In this document: positions 1 to 4,670 of the stretch, piece after piece | Position numbering within the stretch: position 1 is the first letter of the stretch | How the letters are laid out: every line of letters starts with the position of its first letter | NCBI GenBank assembly: GCA_903932805.1 | Contig: CAIZHO010000137.1 | Coordinates: forward strand, 1 to 7,024 | Source of the DNA: an uncultured Roseiflexaceae bacterium | Lineage (GTDB): Bacteria > Chloroflexota > Chloroflexia > Chloroflexales > Roseiflexaceae | Length of the DNA stretch: 7,024 bases | Reading direction: 5' to 3' | Translations under genes and position numbers: made by a program | The notes under the pieces: model-generated | Told to the model about the DNA's origin: nothing | Databases searched by the model: none | The model's input: the letters and a program-made list of their open reading frames with translations, nothing else

Positions 1-549
1 CGGCTCGATGATGCCTTCTTCTTCGCCGACGTTGACGATGGTCAACAGCTCTTCTTCGGTGACCATTGGTGCGAGCTCATCGCGACTGGTCCCCGCAAAG
101 ATACGTCGCGCAGTGTAGTCGATGAGCATGATCAGCGGTTGCAGGAGCGTCGCCGCCACCCAAAACGGTGTCGCGATGAACTGTGCGGTGACTGCCGGAT
201 TGCGCACGGCGATGGCCTTGGGGAGCGCTTCGCCAAAGATGATAACGATCAGCGCCAAGGCCGACACTGTGACCAGCTCAACAAGCGGCGGCTGATCGCG
301 GATCAGGTCGAACGTCAGAGCCGTAATGCTGATGAGGGCGAGGGTGTTGAGGAGAAACAACGCTACCTTGAAGCGGTAGGCATCGTTGATGAGGGACTGC
401 ACCATACTTGCGCGCGAGGCGTGCTGCAGGGCATTGAGTTGACGGCGCGAAATAACCGTTAACGATGCTTCGGCTGCAGCAGCCAAGGCGATACACACAA
501 AGGCAATCACGATCCCGAGCCAATGGAGCGGGACATACAAAGCGGACAC
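1..549 (-). CDS. CNNM/CorC-HlyC family membrane transporter, N-terminal part (3' end outside window)
   Basis: The 183 visible codons encode the DUF21/CNNM transmembrane domain of the CorC/HlyC family, which is linked to Mg2+/Co2+ export or tolerance at the cytoplasmic membrane. Hydrophobic segments lie at about residues 7-25, 60-80, 92-108 and 125-145. FGEALPK at 105-111 matches the family's conserved G-E-x-x-P-K signature. TEEEL at 164-168, followed by VGEEEGIIE (174-182), is the usual linker leading into the CBS-domain pair, which would lie beyond the left edge. The start is GTG at 549-547: AAGGA (559-555) sits 5 nt upstream, an in-frame TAA lies just before it, and no ATG occurs until codon 49. 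The gene begins 21 bp after the prs stop, so it is probably the third protein gene of the glmU-prs operon. Family assignment is firm. The transported ion is inferred from the family only. Confidence 0.88.
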   Translation of the reverse strand, partial: MSALYVPLHWLGIVIAFVCIALAAAAEASLTVISRRQLNALQHASRASMVQSLINDAYRFKVALFLLNTLALISITALTFDLIRDQPPLVELVTVSALALIVIIFGEALPKAIAVRNPAVTAQFIATPFWVAATLLQPLIMLIDYTARRIFAGTSRDELAPMVTEEELLTIVNVGEEEGIIEP

Positions 550-556
550 GGCAATC

Positions 557-569
557 CTTCCAATGGAAG
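557..569 (-). promoter_or_regulatory. Small hairpin overlapping the ribosome binding site of the CNNM gene
   Basis: A 13-bp palindrome (CTTCCA-A-TGGAAG on the plus strand) fills most of the 21-bp gap between the prs stop and the CNNM GTG start. In the minus-strand mRNA it can fold as CUUCC-AUU-GGAAG, and its 3' arm is part of the Shine-Dalgarno sequence GGAAGGA. The stem is only 5 bp, so a role in limiting initiation until prs is translated is inference. Confidence 0.3.
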
Positions 570-570
570 A

Positions 571-1539
571 TTAGTTATGGAACAGCGCACTCAGTGATAA
601 GTCTTTGTGGATGCGCAAAATCGCCTCGGCGAACAACGGCGCCACACTAATCGACTTGATGCGGGCGTTGGCGGCGCTTGGGTCGAGCGGGATGGTGTCG
701 GTGATGATGGTCTCGACGAGCTCGGAGTCGCGCAGTGCGCTGATGCCATCGCCCGCAAAGATACCGTGCGTGGCGCAGGCATAGACCTGCGTGGCGCCGC
801 GTTGCAACAGCGAGCGCGCTGCCTCGACCAAGGTGCCACCGGTCGAAATCATGTCGTCGACGATGACCGCCGGCCGGCCTTTGACGTCGCCCACCATCTC
901 GAGCATCTCGACCGCATCAGGGCGCGGGCGCTGCTTGGCGATGATGGCCAGACTTGCACCGATGCGCTCGCGGAAGATGTTGGCGCGGCCGACACCGCCG
1001 GCATCAGGCGAAATAACCACGGGGTCTTTGAGGTTGAGGCTGCGCACATAGTCCGACAACAGTTGGCCTGCTTGCAAATGGTCGACGGGGATATCGAAGA
1101 AGCCTTCGATGGCCGGTGCATGCAGATCCATGGTCAGCACACGGTGTGCGCCGGCAGTACGGATCAGGTTGGCGACTAATTTGGCTGATATCGGTTCACG
1201 CCCGGTGGTTTTCTTTTCTTGCTTGGCATAGCCATAGTAGGGGATGACTGCCGTGATCCGGGCAGCCGAGGCGCGTTTCACGGCGTCGATGAGGATGAGC
1301 AGCTGCATCAGATTGTCATTGACCGGGGTACAGGTCGGTTGCACGATGAACACATCTGATCCGCGCACGTTTTCTTCGATTTTGATGCGCGTTTCGCCGT
1401 TTTTGAAGGTGCTCACCAATGCTCGACCGAGGTTGAGATTGAGGCAGGCTGCGATGTCTGTGGCCAGGGCCAGATTGGCGTTGCCGCTGAATACTTGGAG
1501 ACGACCTTCCATAGGCATCGCTCGATCACGAGTGATCAA
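571..1539 (-). CDS. prs: Ribose-phosphate pyrophosphokinase (PRPP synthetase)
   Basis: This 322-residue protein is a cytosolic class I PRPP synthetase. It makes phosphoribosyl pyrophosphate from ribose 5-phosphate and ATP for purine, pyrimidine, histidine, tryptophan and NAD synthesis. Visible signatures are the N-terminal VFSGNAN (16-22), FKNGE (45-49), YYGYAKQEKK with the R114-containing flexible loop (101-114), DLHAPAIEGFFDIPVDH (138-154), ISPDAGGVGR (176-185) and the PRPP-binding loop VIVDDMISTGGT (225-236). The length is typical. The start is TTG at 1539-1537, which overlaps the glmU stop as TTGA and lies directly after the strong AAGGAGGAGG site. ATG codons at 1518 and 1512 are alternatives, but they lie too far from that site. 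The 4-bp overlap implies translational coupling with glmU. The CNNM gene follows after 21 bp. Confidence 0.96.
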   Translation of the reverse strand: MITRDRAMPMEGRLQVFSGNANLALATDIAACLNLNLGRALVSTFKNGETRIKIEENVRGSDVFIVQPTCTPVNDNLMQLLILIDAVKRASAARITAVIPYYGYAKQEKKTTGREPISAKLVANLIRTAGAHRVLTMDLHAPAIEGFFDIPVDHLQAGQLLSDYVRSLNLKDPVVISPDAGGVGRANIFRERIGASLAIIAKQRPRPDAVEMLEMVGDVKGRPAVIVDDMISTGGTLVEAARSLLQRGATQVYACATHGIFAGDGISALRDSELVETIITDTIPLDPSAANARIKSISVAPLFAEAILRIHKDLSLSALFHN

Positions 1540-1550
1540 GCCTCCTCCTT
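1521..1550 (-). promoter_or_regulatory. prs ribosome binding site and start-codon hairpin
   Basis: The Shine-Dalgarno run AAGGAGGAGG (1550-1541) lies inside the last codons of glmU. Immediately after it, CUUGAUCA-CUCG-UGAUCGAG (1540-1521) contains a near-perfect inverted repeat. GATCAC and GTGATC pair exactly, and the stem extends by U·G, U-A and C-G. The UUG start codon of prs lies in the 5' arm. Ribosomes ending glmU at the overlapping UGA would melt this stem, a plausible coupling device. The repeat is seen directly; the regulatory role is inferred. Confidence 0.45.
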
Positions 1551-2597
1551 CTTGTGGTACTCGGGCCGGTGGTCACCGACCAACGTAGAGAACGGAACAA
1601 TATGTGTATTGGCACGTATTGTACTGTGTTTGACTACCGAATGTGGTACCTGACAGCCTTCGCCAATCGTACTGTCATCTATGCTGGTGTGCGGACCGAT
1701 GATGCAATTACTACCGATGACCGTCTGCCCCATCACCACCGATCCAGGGAGGACAATCGTATCGGCACTGATGCGCACCTCGGGGGCAATGGCGACCTGC
1801 TGGGGATGTGGGATTGTTACCCCGCTGGCCATCAGCGCTGTGCAGGTGCGTGTCAACAGCATGGCTTCGGCGCTGGCGAGTTGGCTGCGGTCGTTGACCC
1901 CCCAGGCGTCGTTGGGGTCGGTTGCACGCAGCGCACGCACCGATCCAACCCCGAATTCGGCGACTGCCATGGCAACCAAATCGGTCAAGTAGTATTCGTT
2001 GGTCAGCGGATTGGGGGTGACGCGCGGCAGCGCATTGCGGGCCCAGGCCAGCGAGAGCACCATGATGCCGCTGTTGGCCTCGCTGATGAGTGCTTGGGCG
2101 GGCGTGCAGTTTTTGGACTCGACAATCGCCGTCACCCGATCGACGTCATCACGCACAATGCGGCCGTACTGATGCGGCGCGGGCACCGCAAAACTCAGTA
2201 TGCTCAATGTTGCGTTGTGGGCGTCTTTGTCGGCGAGCAGGGCATGGATCGTGCTCGGTTGGATGAGTGGGGTGTCGCCGAACAGCACAATCACATCGCC
2301 GCTGTCGGCATCGACCGCAGGGAGCGCTTGGAGCAACGCATGACCGGTCCCGCGCCGCTCGTGTTGGGCGACGTAGACGTGTTGGTTGCCACAGATTGAT
2401 TGGATTGTATCGAGCGTGTGCGGGGCGACCACGATGCAGATGGGTGCCGTCGAGACGTGTTGGGCGACGTCAATGATGCGTGTGAGCATCGGTCGACCGG
2501 CGAGTTGGTGGAGCACTTTGGGGGTTGCAGACCGCATCCGGGTACCATCGCCAGCAGCGAGGATAACCACAGAACGGGTCTGGGAGGGGTGCGTCAT
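1536..2597 (-). CDS. glmU: GlmU-type UDP-N-acetylglucosamine pyrophosphorylase with truncated acetyltransferase domain
   Basis: The N-terminal half matches the uridyltransferase domain of GlmU, which forms UDP-GlcNAc from GlcNAc-1-phosphate and UTP for cell-wall and glycan synthesis. Motifs are LAAGDGTRM (13-21) with PKVLH (26-30), GTGHALLQ (83-90), FGDTPL (106-111), GRIVRD (145-150), SEANSGI (172-178), NEYYLTDL (200-207) and GVNDRSQL (233-240). Residues from about 265 to 335 form the first coils of a left-handed beta-helix with hexapeptide-like repeats (IGSNCIIG, IGEGCQVP). The protein then ends at residue 353, whereas full GlmU is about 450-460. The part that would carry the acetyl-CoA-binding and catalytic His/Tyr/Asn residues is absent, so GlcN-1-P acetylation is unlikely here. 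The ATG at 2597 has no strong Shine-Dalgarno site. The gene lies 34 bp after tRNA-Gln and overlaps prs by 4 bp. A related sugar nucleotidyltransferase with other substrates cannot be fully excluded. Confidence 0.9.
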   Translation of the reverse strand: MTHPSQTRSVVILAAGDGTRMRSATPKVLHQLAGRPMLTRIIDVAQHVSTAPICIVVAPHTLDTIQSICGNQHVYVAQHERRGTGHALLQALPAVDADSGDVIVLFGDTPLIQPSTIHALLADKDAHNATLSILSFAVPAPHQYGRIVRDDVDRVTAIVESKNCTPAQALISEANSGIMVLSLAWARNALPRVTPNPLTNEYYLTDLVAMAVAEFGVGSVRALRATDPNDAWGVNDRSQLASAEAMLLTRTCTALMASGVTIPHPQQVAIAPEVRISADTIVLPGSVVMGQTVIGSNCIIGPHTSIDDSTIGEGCQVPHSVVKHSTIRANTHIVPFSTLVGDHRPEYHKKEEA

Positions 2598-2631
2598 GGT
2601 TCGGCTCGTGTCCGCATGATGCGAAAAAAGT

Positions 2632-2705
2632 TGGCTGCCAGACTAGGATTCGAACCTAGACAGACGGATTCAAAGTCCGTAGTGCTACCATTACACAATC
2701 TGGCA
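2632..2705 (-). tRNA. tRNA-Gln (anticodon TTG), CCA encoded
   Basis: The transcript folds as a cloverleaf. The 7-bp acceptor stem pairs TGCCAGA (2705-2699) with TCTGGCA, followed by discriminator G and an encoded CCA (2634-2632). The anticodon stem ACGGA/TCCGT encloses loop CTTTGAA with anticodon TTG. The T arm CTAGG-TTCGAAT-CCTAG has the expected GGTTCGAATCC core, and the D loop contains AATGGTAGC. Length is 71 nt plus CCA. U1-A72 and G73 are typical of glutamine tRNAs. An extended -10 promoter lies directly upstream and glmU begins 34 bp downstream, so processing of the tRNA could also create the 5' end of the glmU mRNA. Confidence 0.97.
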
Positions 2706-2717
2706 TCAACGTTGGAT

Positions 2718-2747
2718 AGTATACCACAAGGAATCGCAGTCTGGAAA
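2718..2747 (-). promoter_or_regulatory. Housekeeping-sigma promoter of the tRNA-Gln-glmU-prs unit
   Basis: On the minus strand, TTTCCA (2747-2742) is followed by an 18-bp spacer and TATACT (2723-2718). The spacer ends in TGG, giving an extended -10 (TGn-TATACT). The predicted start at about 2711 leaves a leader of roughly 6 nt before the tRNA 5' end at 2705, as expected for a tRNA promoter. No comparable promoter was found between the tRNA and glmU. Confidence 0.75.
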
Positions 2748-2796
2748 GAACGACAGAGAAATTCATCAACGCGTCGTCCCGACCTCTGCCAATACA

Positions 2797-3333
2797 CTAA
2801 TCGCGGTTGTGCACGCGCGTGCGTGATTTGTTGTTGCTGTAGACAAACCAGCCCAGTGCTACCATCAATATCCCGATGAGTTGGATCCGTACCGACGCCA
2901 AGGTCGCCAATGCCGTTGCACTCACCGGGAGCACGGTGACCATCCATGCGTAGAACATCGCAGGCAACGCGACGATGTCTGAGGCATAAGCGCCGAACCC
3001 ATACGGCCCCGCAAACACCACAATCAACTGCGCCGCAATCAAAACCGTCGACACCATGGCCACCAAGCCAATAGCAAAGGCTAATAACGACGCCCACCAA
3101 GGGTGCCGCTGTGGGCCTGCAGGGACTGCGTGATCGGCGGCAATGGCCAGCAACGCTGCAGTCAATCCCGGCGGTGCCGTGTGTCGCGTGATGGGTGAGA
3201 GGTGGCTGTCGATGAGGCTGTTTTGGGCGGCGTAGTCCGAACACGCAGTGCAGTCGACGAGATGGTCGAGGACGTCGAGTTCGGCAGATTCGCCGATGGC
3301 GATGCGGGTGCGGATGTCGTTACAAATCGTCAT
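2797..3333 (-). CDS. Zinc-finger anti-sigma factor, multi-span membrane protein
   Basis: This 178-residue protein is encoded directly after an ECF sigma factor and is very probably its inhibitor. The cytoplasmic N-terminus carries a ZAS-type zinc site: C4, then H24-x3-C28-x2-C31 (HLVDCTAC). After a linker (about 40-78), the C-terminal half is strongly hydrophobic with about three membrane segments (about 80-108, 118-142 and 148-165) and a short basic tail. No large extracytoplasmic sensor domain is present, unlike RseA-type anti-sigmas. I chose ATG 3333-3331 because AAGGAG (3345-3340) lies 6 nt upstream. A GTG at 3357 overlaps the sigma stop as GTGA and would add eight residues, but it has no ribosome site. 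The gene ends 91 bp before tRNA-Gln. The signal sensed is unknown. Confidence 0.85.
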   Translation of the reverse strand: MTICNDIRTRIAIGESAELDVLDHLVDCTACSDYAAQNSLIDSHLSPITRHTAPPGLTAALLAIAADHAVPAGPQRHPWWASLLAFAIGLVAMVSTVLIAAQLIVVFAGPYGFGAYASDIVALPAMFYAWMVTVLPVSATALATLASVRIQLIGILMVALGWFVYSNNKSRTRVHNRD

Positions 3334-3339
3334 ACCGGG

Positions 3340-3345
3340 CTCCTT
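3340..3345 (-). promoter_or_regulatory. Ribosome binding site deciding the anti-sigma start
   Basis: AAGGAG on the minus strand lies 6 nt before ATG 3333. It supports that start over the upstream GTG at 3357, which has no purine-rich site in front. The site lies just after the sigma-factor stop codon (3356-3354). Confidence 0.7.
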
Positions 3346-3353
3346 GGGTCGGC

Positions 3354-3944
3354 TCACGCCAGATGTGGGTACTGTGTACTAATCAGGTCTGCCATTCGTT
3401 CTTTGCCACGTCGGATGTGGCTTTTGACCGTGTTGAGAGGGATGTCCATGATATCAGCGATGTCTTGGTACTTGAGGTCCTCGAAGTAAAACAATGTCAG
3501 CACCTGACGATACTGCGGTTCGAGTTGGTCGATGACCAAGCGCAACGCCTGACCGAGTTCTTTGTGCTCAAGCACACTGGCTGGGTCGTTGATAATCGAT
3601 GTATCGGGTACTTGTCCGATTAGATCTCGTTCGTCGTCGCCTTGGTCTGTCGATGGGAGGATCTGTTGGACCTGGCGTTTGCGGCGACGTAGCTCATCAC
3701 GACCAAGATTGATAACCATGCGATAGAGCCAAGTAGTGAAGCGACTTTCGCCGTTGTACTGCCCAATCGCCCGATACAATCGGATAAAGACCTCTTGGGT
3801 CAAATCTGCGGCGTCGTCGGCATTGTGGAACACCGTCATCGCCAGACTAAACACATAGTGTTGTTGACTCATCACGAGCTGTTCGAGGGCATCGCGATCG
3901 CCGCGTTGGGCGAGCTTGATGAGCTCTGCAGAAGGCTCGGCCAC
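3354..3944 (-). CDS. ECF (group IV) RNA polymerase sigma factor
   Basis: This 196-residue protein has the two-domain layout of extracytoplasmic-function sigma factors. Region sigma-2 spans about residues 20-90 and includes DDAADLTQEVFIRLYR (43-58), used for core binding and -10 recognition, and the FTTWLYRMVINLGRDELRRR stretch (69-88). A variable acidic linker follows (about 95-135). Region sigma-4 covers about 138-188, with the helix-turn-helix YQDIADIMDIPLNTVKSHIRRGKERM (159-184) for -35 recognition. Sigma-1 and sigma-3 are absent, as expected. The start is GTG 3944-3942, with GAGGAG (3956-3951) 6 nt upstream. The anti-sigma gene follows immediately, so sigma and inhibitor form one operon. 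A candidate self-type promoter precedes the gene. The exact ECF subgroup and regulon cannot be read from this window. Confidence 0.95.
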   Translation of the reverse strand: MAEPSAELIKLAQRGDRDALEQLVMSQQHYVFSLAMTVFHNADDAADLTQEVFIRLYRAIGQYNGESRFTTWLYRMVINLGRDELRRRKRQVQQILPSTDQGDDERDLIGQVPDTSIINDPASVLEHKELGQALRLVIDQLEPQYRQVLTLFYFEDLKYQDIADIMDIPLNTVKSHIRRGKERMADLISTQYPHLA

Positions 3945-3994
3945 GTAGCACTCCTCGGGTAACTGTCGTTCGGTACCGTTATGCTACCATGAAT

Positions 3995-4021
3995 GACGCT
4001 CTCGATTGTGATTTGTTGCAG
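3995..4021 (-). promoter_or_regulatory. Candidate ECF-sigma autoregulatory promoter
   Basis: Upstream of the sigma gene the minus strand reads CTGCAAC (4021-4015), a 16-bp spacer, then CGTC (3998-3995). This AAC-N16-CGT(C/A) layout is the known architecture of many ECF promoters, such as the Bacillus sigma-W type. Initiation about 7 nt downstream would give a leader of roughly 44 nt carrying the GAGGAG site. It is a single occurrence with short motifs, so confidence is moderate. Confidence 0.45.
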
Positions 4022-4031
4022 GGATTTGAAT

Positions 4032-4460
4032 ATGCTGACGCGAGATTTCACCGCGACGACATTCATCGTCCAAAATGCGGCCACCCTCCTGCTCTGGCAT
4101 CGCAAATTACAGATGTGGCTGCCGCCCGGCGGGCACATCGATGCCAATGAGTTGCCGCACGAAGCTGCCATCCGCGAAGTCTGGGAAGAGACCGGACTCC
4201 ATATCGCCTTGCACAGCGAACCGCGCACGATGGGGAGTGTCGTTGTTCTGCCGCAACCCCACTGCATCCTCCTCGAGCCCATTGGTCCTGACCACGAACA
4301 CATCGACCTCATCTACTTTGGACGGGTCATCGGCGGCACACTCAACCCGTCCATCCGCGAAAGTGATGGAGTCCGTTGGCTGACCCACACCGAACTCGCC
4401 GACCCCGCCATCGCCGAAGATATTCGGGTGTTGGGACGTGCGGCGATAGCCAACTACTAA
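4032..4460 (+). CDS. NUDIX hydrolase
   Basis: This 142-residue protein is a cytosolic NUDIX-fold hydrolase, a family that cleaves nucleoside diphosphates linked to another moiety. The complete Nudix box G-x5-E-x7-REVWEETGL spans residues 34-56 (G34, E40, R48, E49, E52, E53, G55), with E52 and E53 as expected metal ligands. It is preceded by LWHRKLQMWLPPGGH (21-35), typical of the family. RWLTHTEL (115-122) is the usual C-terminal element. I prefer ATG 4032, which has an AGGGA site about 8 nt upstream, over ATG 3993, which has none; homologues commonly begin close to the RDFTAT segment. It is the only plus-strand gene, divergent from the ECF sigma operon and convergent with the SRP RNA. Its last codons and stop lie in a heptanucleotide repeat. 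The substrate cannot be predicted. Confidence 0.92.
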   Translation: MLTRDFTATTFIVQNAATLLLWHRKLQMWLPPGGHIDANELPHEAAIREVWEETGLHIALHSEPRTMGSVVVLPQPHCILLEPIGPDHEHIDLIYFGRVIGGTLNPSIRESDGVRWLTHTELADPAIAEDIRVLGRAAIANY

Positions 4461-4479
4461 CTACTAACTACTAACTACT
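4452..4479 (+). repeat. Heptanucleotide tandem repeat, 4 x AACTACT
   Basis: Four exact head-to-tail copies of AACTACT begin in the last two sense codons of the NUDIX gene (AAC TAC), supply its TAA stop and continue into the intergenic space. Because 7 is not a multiple of 3, the array places stop codons in more than one frame just after the gene. It may be a slippage-prone microsatellite. No function is evident. Confidence 0.9.
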
Positions 4480-4502
4480 ATCTAATGATTGTTTTTTGGC
4501 AC

Positions 4503-4527
4503 AAAAAAACTGAGGCGTGAACCTCAG
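4503..4527 (-). terminator. Intrinsic terminator of the SRP RNA / ligase transcription unit
   Basis: On the minus strand, CTGAGG (4527-4522), a 6-nt loop and CCTCAG (4515-4510) form a perfect 6-bp stem followed directly by seven T (4509-4503). It lies 24 nt past the SRP RNA 3' arm, so the primary SRP transcript would be about 132 nt before 3' trimming. On the plus strand the stem is not followed by T, so it does not serve the NUDIX gene. Confidence 0.88.
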
Positions 4528-4551
4528 ATCAATACCGTATATAAACGCATA

Positions 4552-4634
4552 GTGCAGAACACCCAGAGGAACACATCTGCCGTTGCTGTCTCTCGACCCT
4601 GGCGGGGTTCAACATGTATCTGCCGTTCTGCACC
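4552..4634 (-). ncRNA. ffs: Bacterial small signal recognition particle RNA (4.5S / SRP RNA)
   Basis: The minus-strand RNA carries the conserved SRP domain IV. It reads CCCCGCCAGG (5' side), apical stem GUC (4597-4595), tetraloop GAGA (4594-4591), GAC (4590-4588), then AGCAACGGCAG. This is the Ffh-binding hairpin with the typical CAGG/AGCA symmetric loop and a GNRA tetraloop (GGAA in many species). The outer helix is a perfect 9-bp pairing of GUGCAGAAC (4633-4625) with GUUCUGCAC (4560-4552). Inner pairings include CAGA/UCUG, UACAU/AUGUG and CCG/CGG. The RNA binds Ffh and guides nascent membrane and secreted proteins to FtsY at the membrane. No Alu domain is present. At about 83 nt it is at the small end for the class. 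A perfect consensus promoter 6 nt upstream and a terminator downstream mark it as an independent gene. The exact 3' end is uncertain. Confidence 0.92.
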
Positions 4635-4640
4635 GTGTGC

Positions 4641-4670
4641 ATTATAGCCGTGTGGAATGCCCGGTGTCAA
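4641..4670 (-). promoter_or_regulatory. Perfect consensus housekeeping promoter of the SRP RNA gene
   Basis: The minus strand reads TTGACA (4670-4665), 18 bp, TATAAT (4646-4641). Both hexamers match the bacterial sigma-70/sigma-A consensus exactly. Initiation 7 nt past the -10 falls at G4634, the first base of the SRP RNA. The promoter lies wholly within the 3' end of the upstream Wzy_C-type gene, and the TAA inside TATAAT is that gene's stop codon. Confidence 0.93.

Noticed and set aside
607..1179. Plus-strand open frame of 190 codons opposite prs
   Set aside because: It is the reverse-strand shadow of highly conserved PRPP synthetase coding sequence.
1554..2399. Plus-strand open frame of 281 codons opposite glmU
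   Set aside because: No motif or ribosome site; the minus-strand GlmU motifs are unambiguous.
2594..3244. Minus-strand open frame running through the tRNA and anti-sigma region
   Set aside because: It spans the tRNA-Gln gene and its promoter and is out of frame with the well-supported anti-sigma protein.
3334..3357. Upstream GTG start for the anti-sigma factor (GTGA overlap with the sigma stop)
   Set aside because: No ribosome site in front, whereas AAGGAG is well placed for ATG 3333. It remains a minor possibility.
3971..3978. 8-bp palindrome CGGTACCG in the sigma-NUDIX gap as an operator
   Set aside because: Too short and single; flanking bases do not extend the symmetry.
3993..4031. Upstream ATG start for the NUDIX protein
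   Set aside because: No Shine-Dalgarno site, and the extra residues do not resemble the family N-terminus. It would also overlap the predicted sigma promoter.
4452..4479. Heptamer array as a CRISPR-like or origin repeat
   Set aside because: Repeats are contiguous with no spacers, and no cas or replication genes or DnaA-box clusters are seen nearby.
4491..4510. A/T-only inverted repeat GTTTTTTG-GCA-CAAAAAAAC as a plus-strand terminator
   Set aside because: The stem has almost no GC and no following T tract. The A run is better explained as the U tract of the minus-strand terminator.
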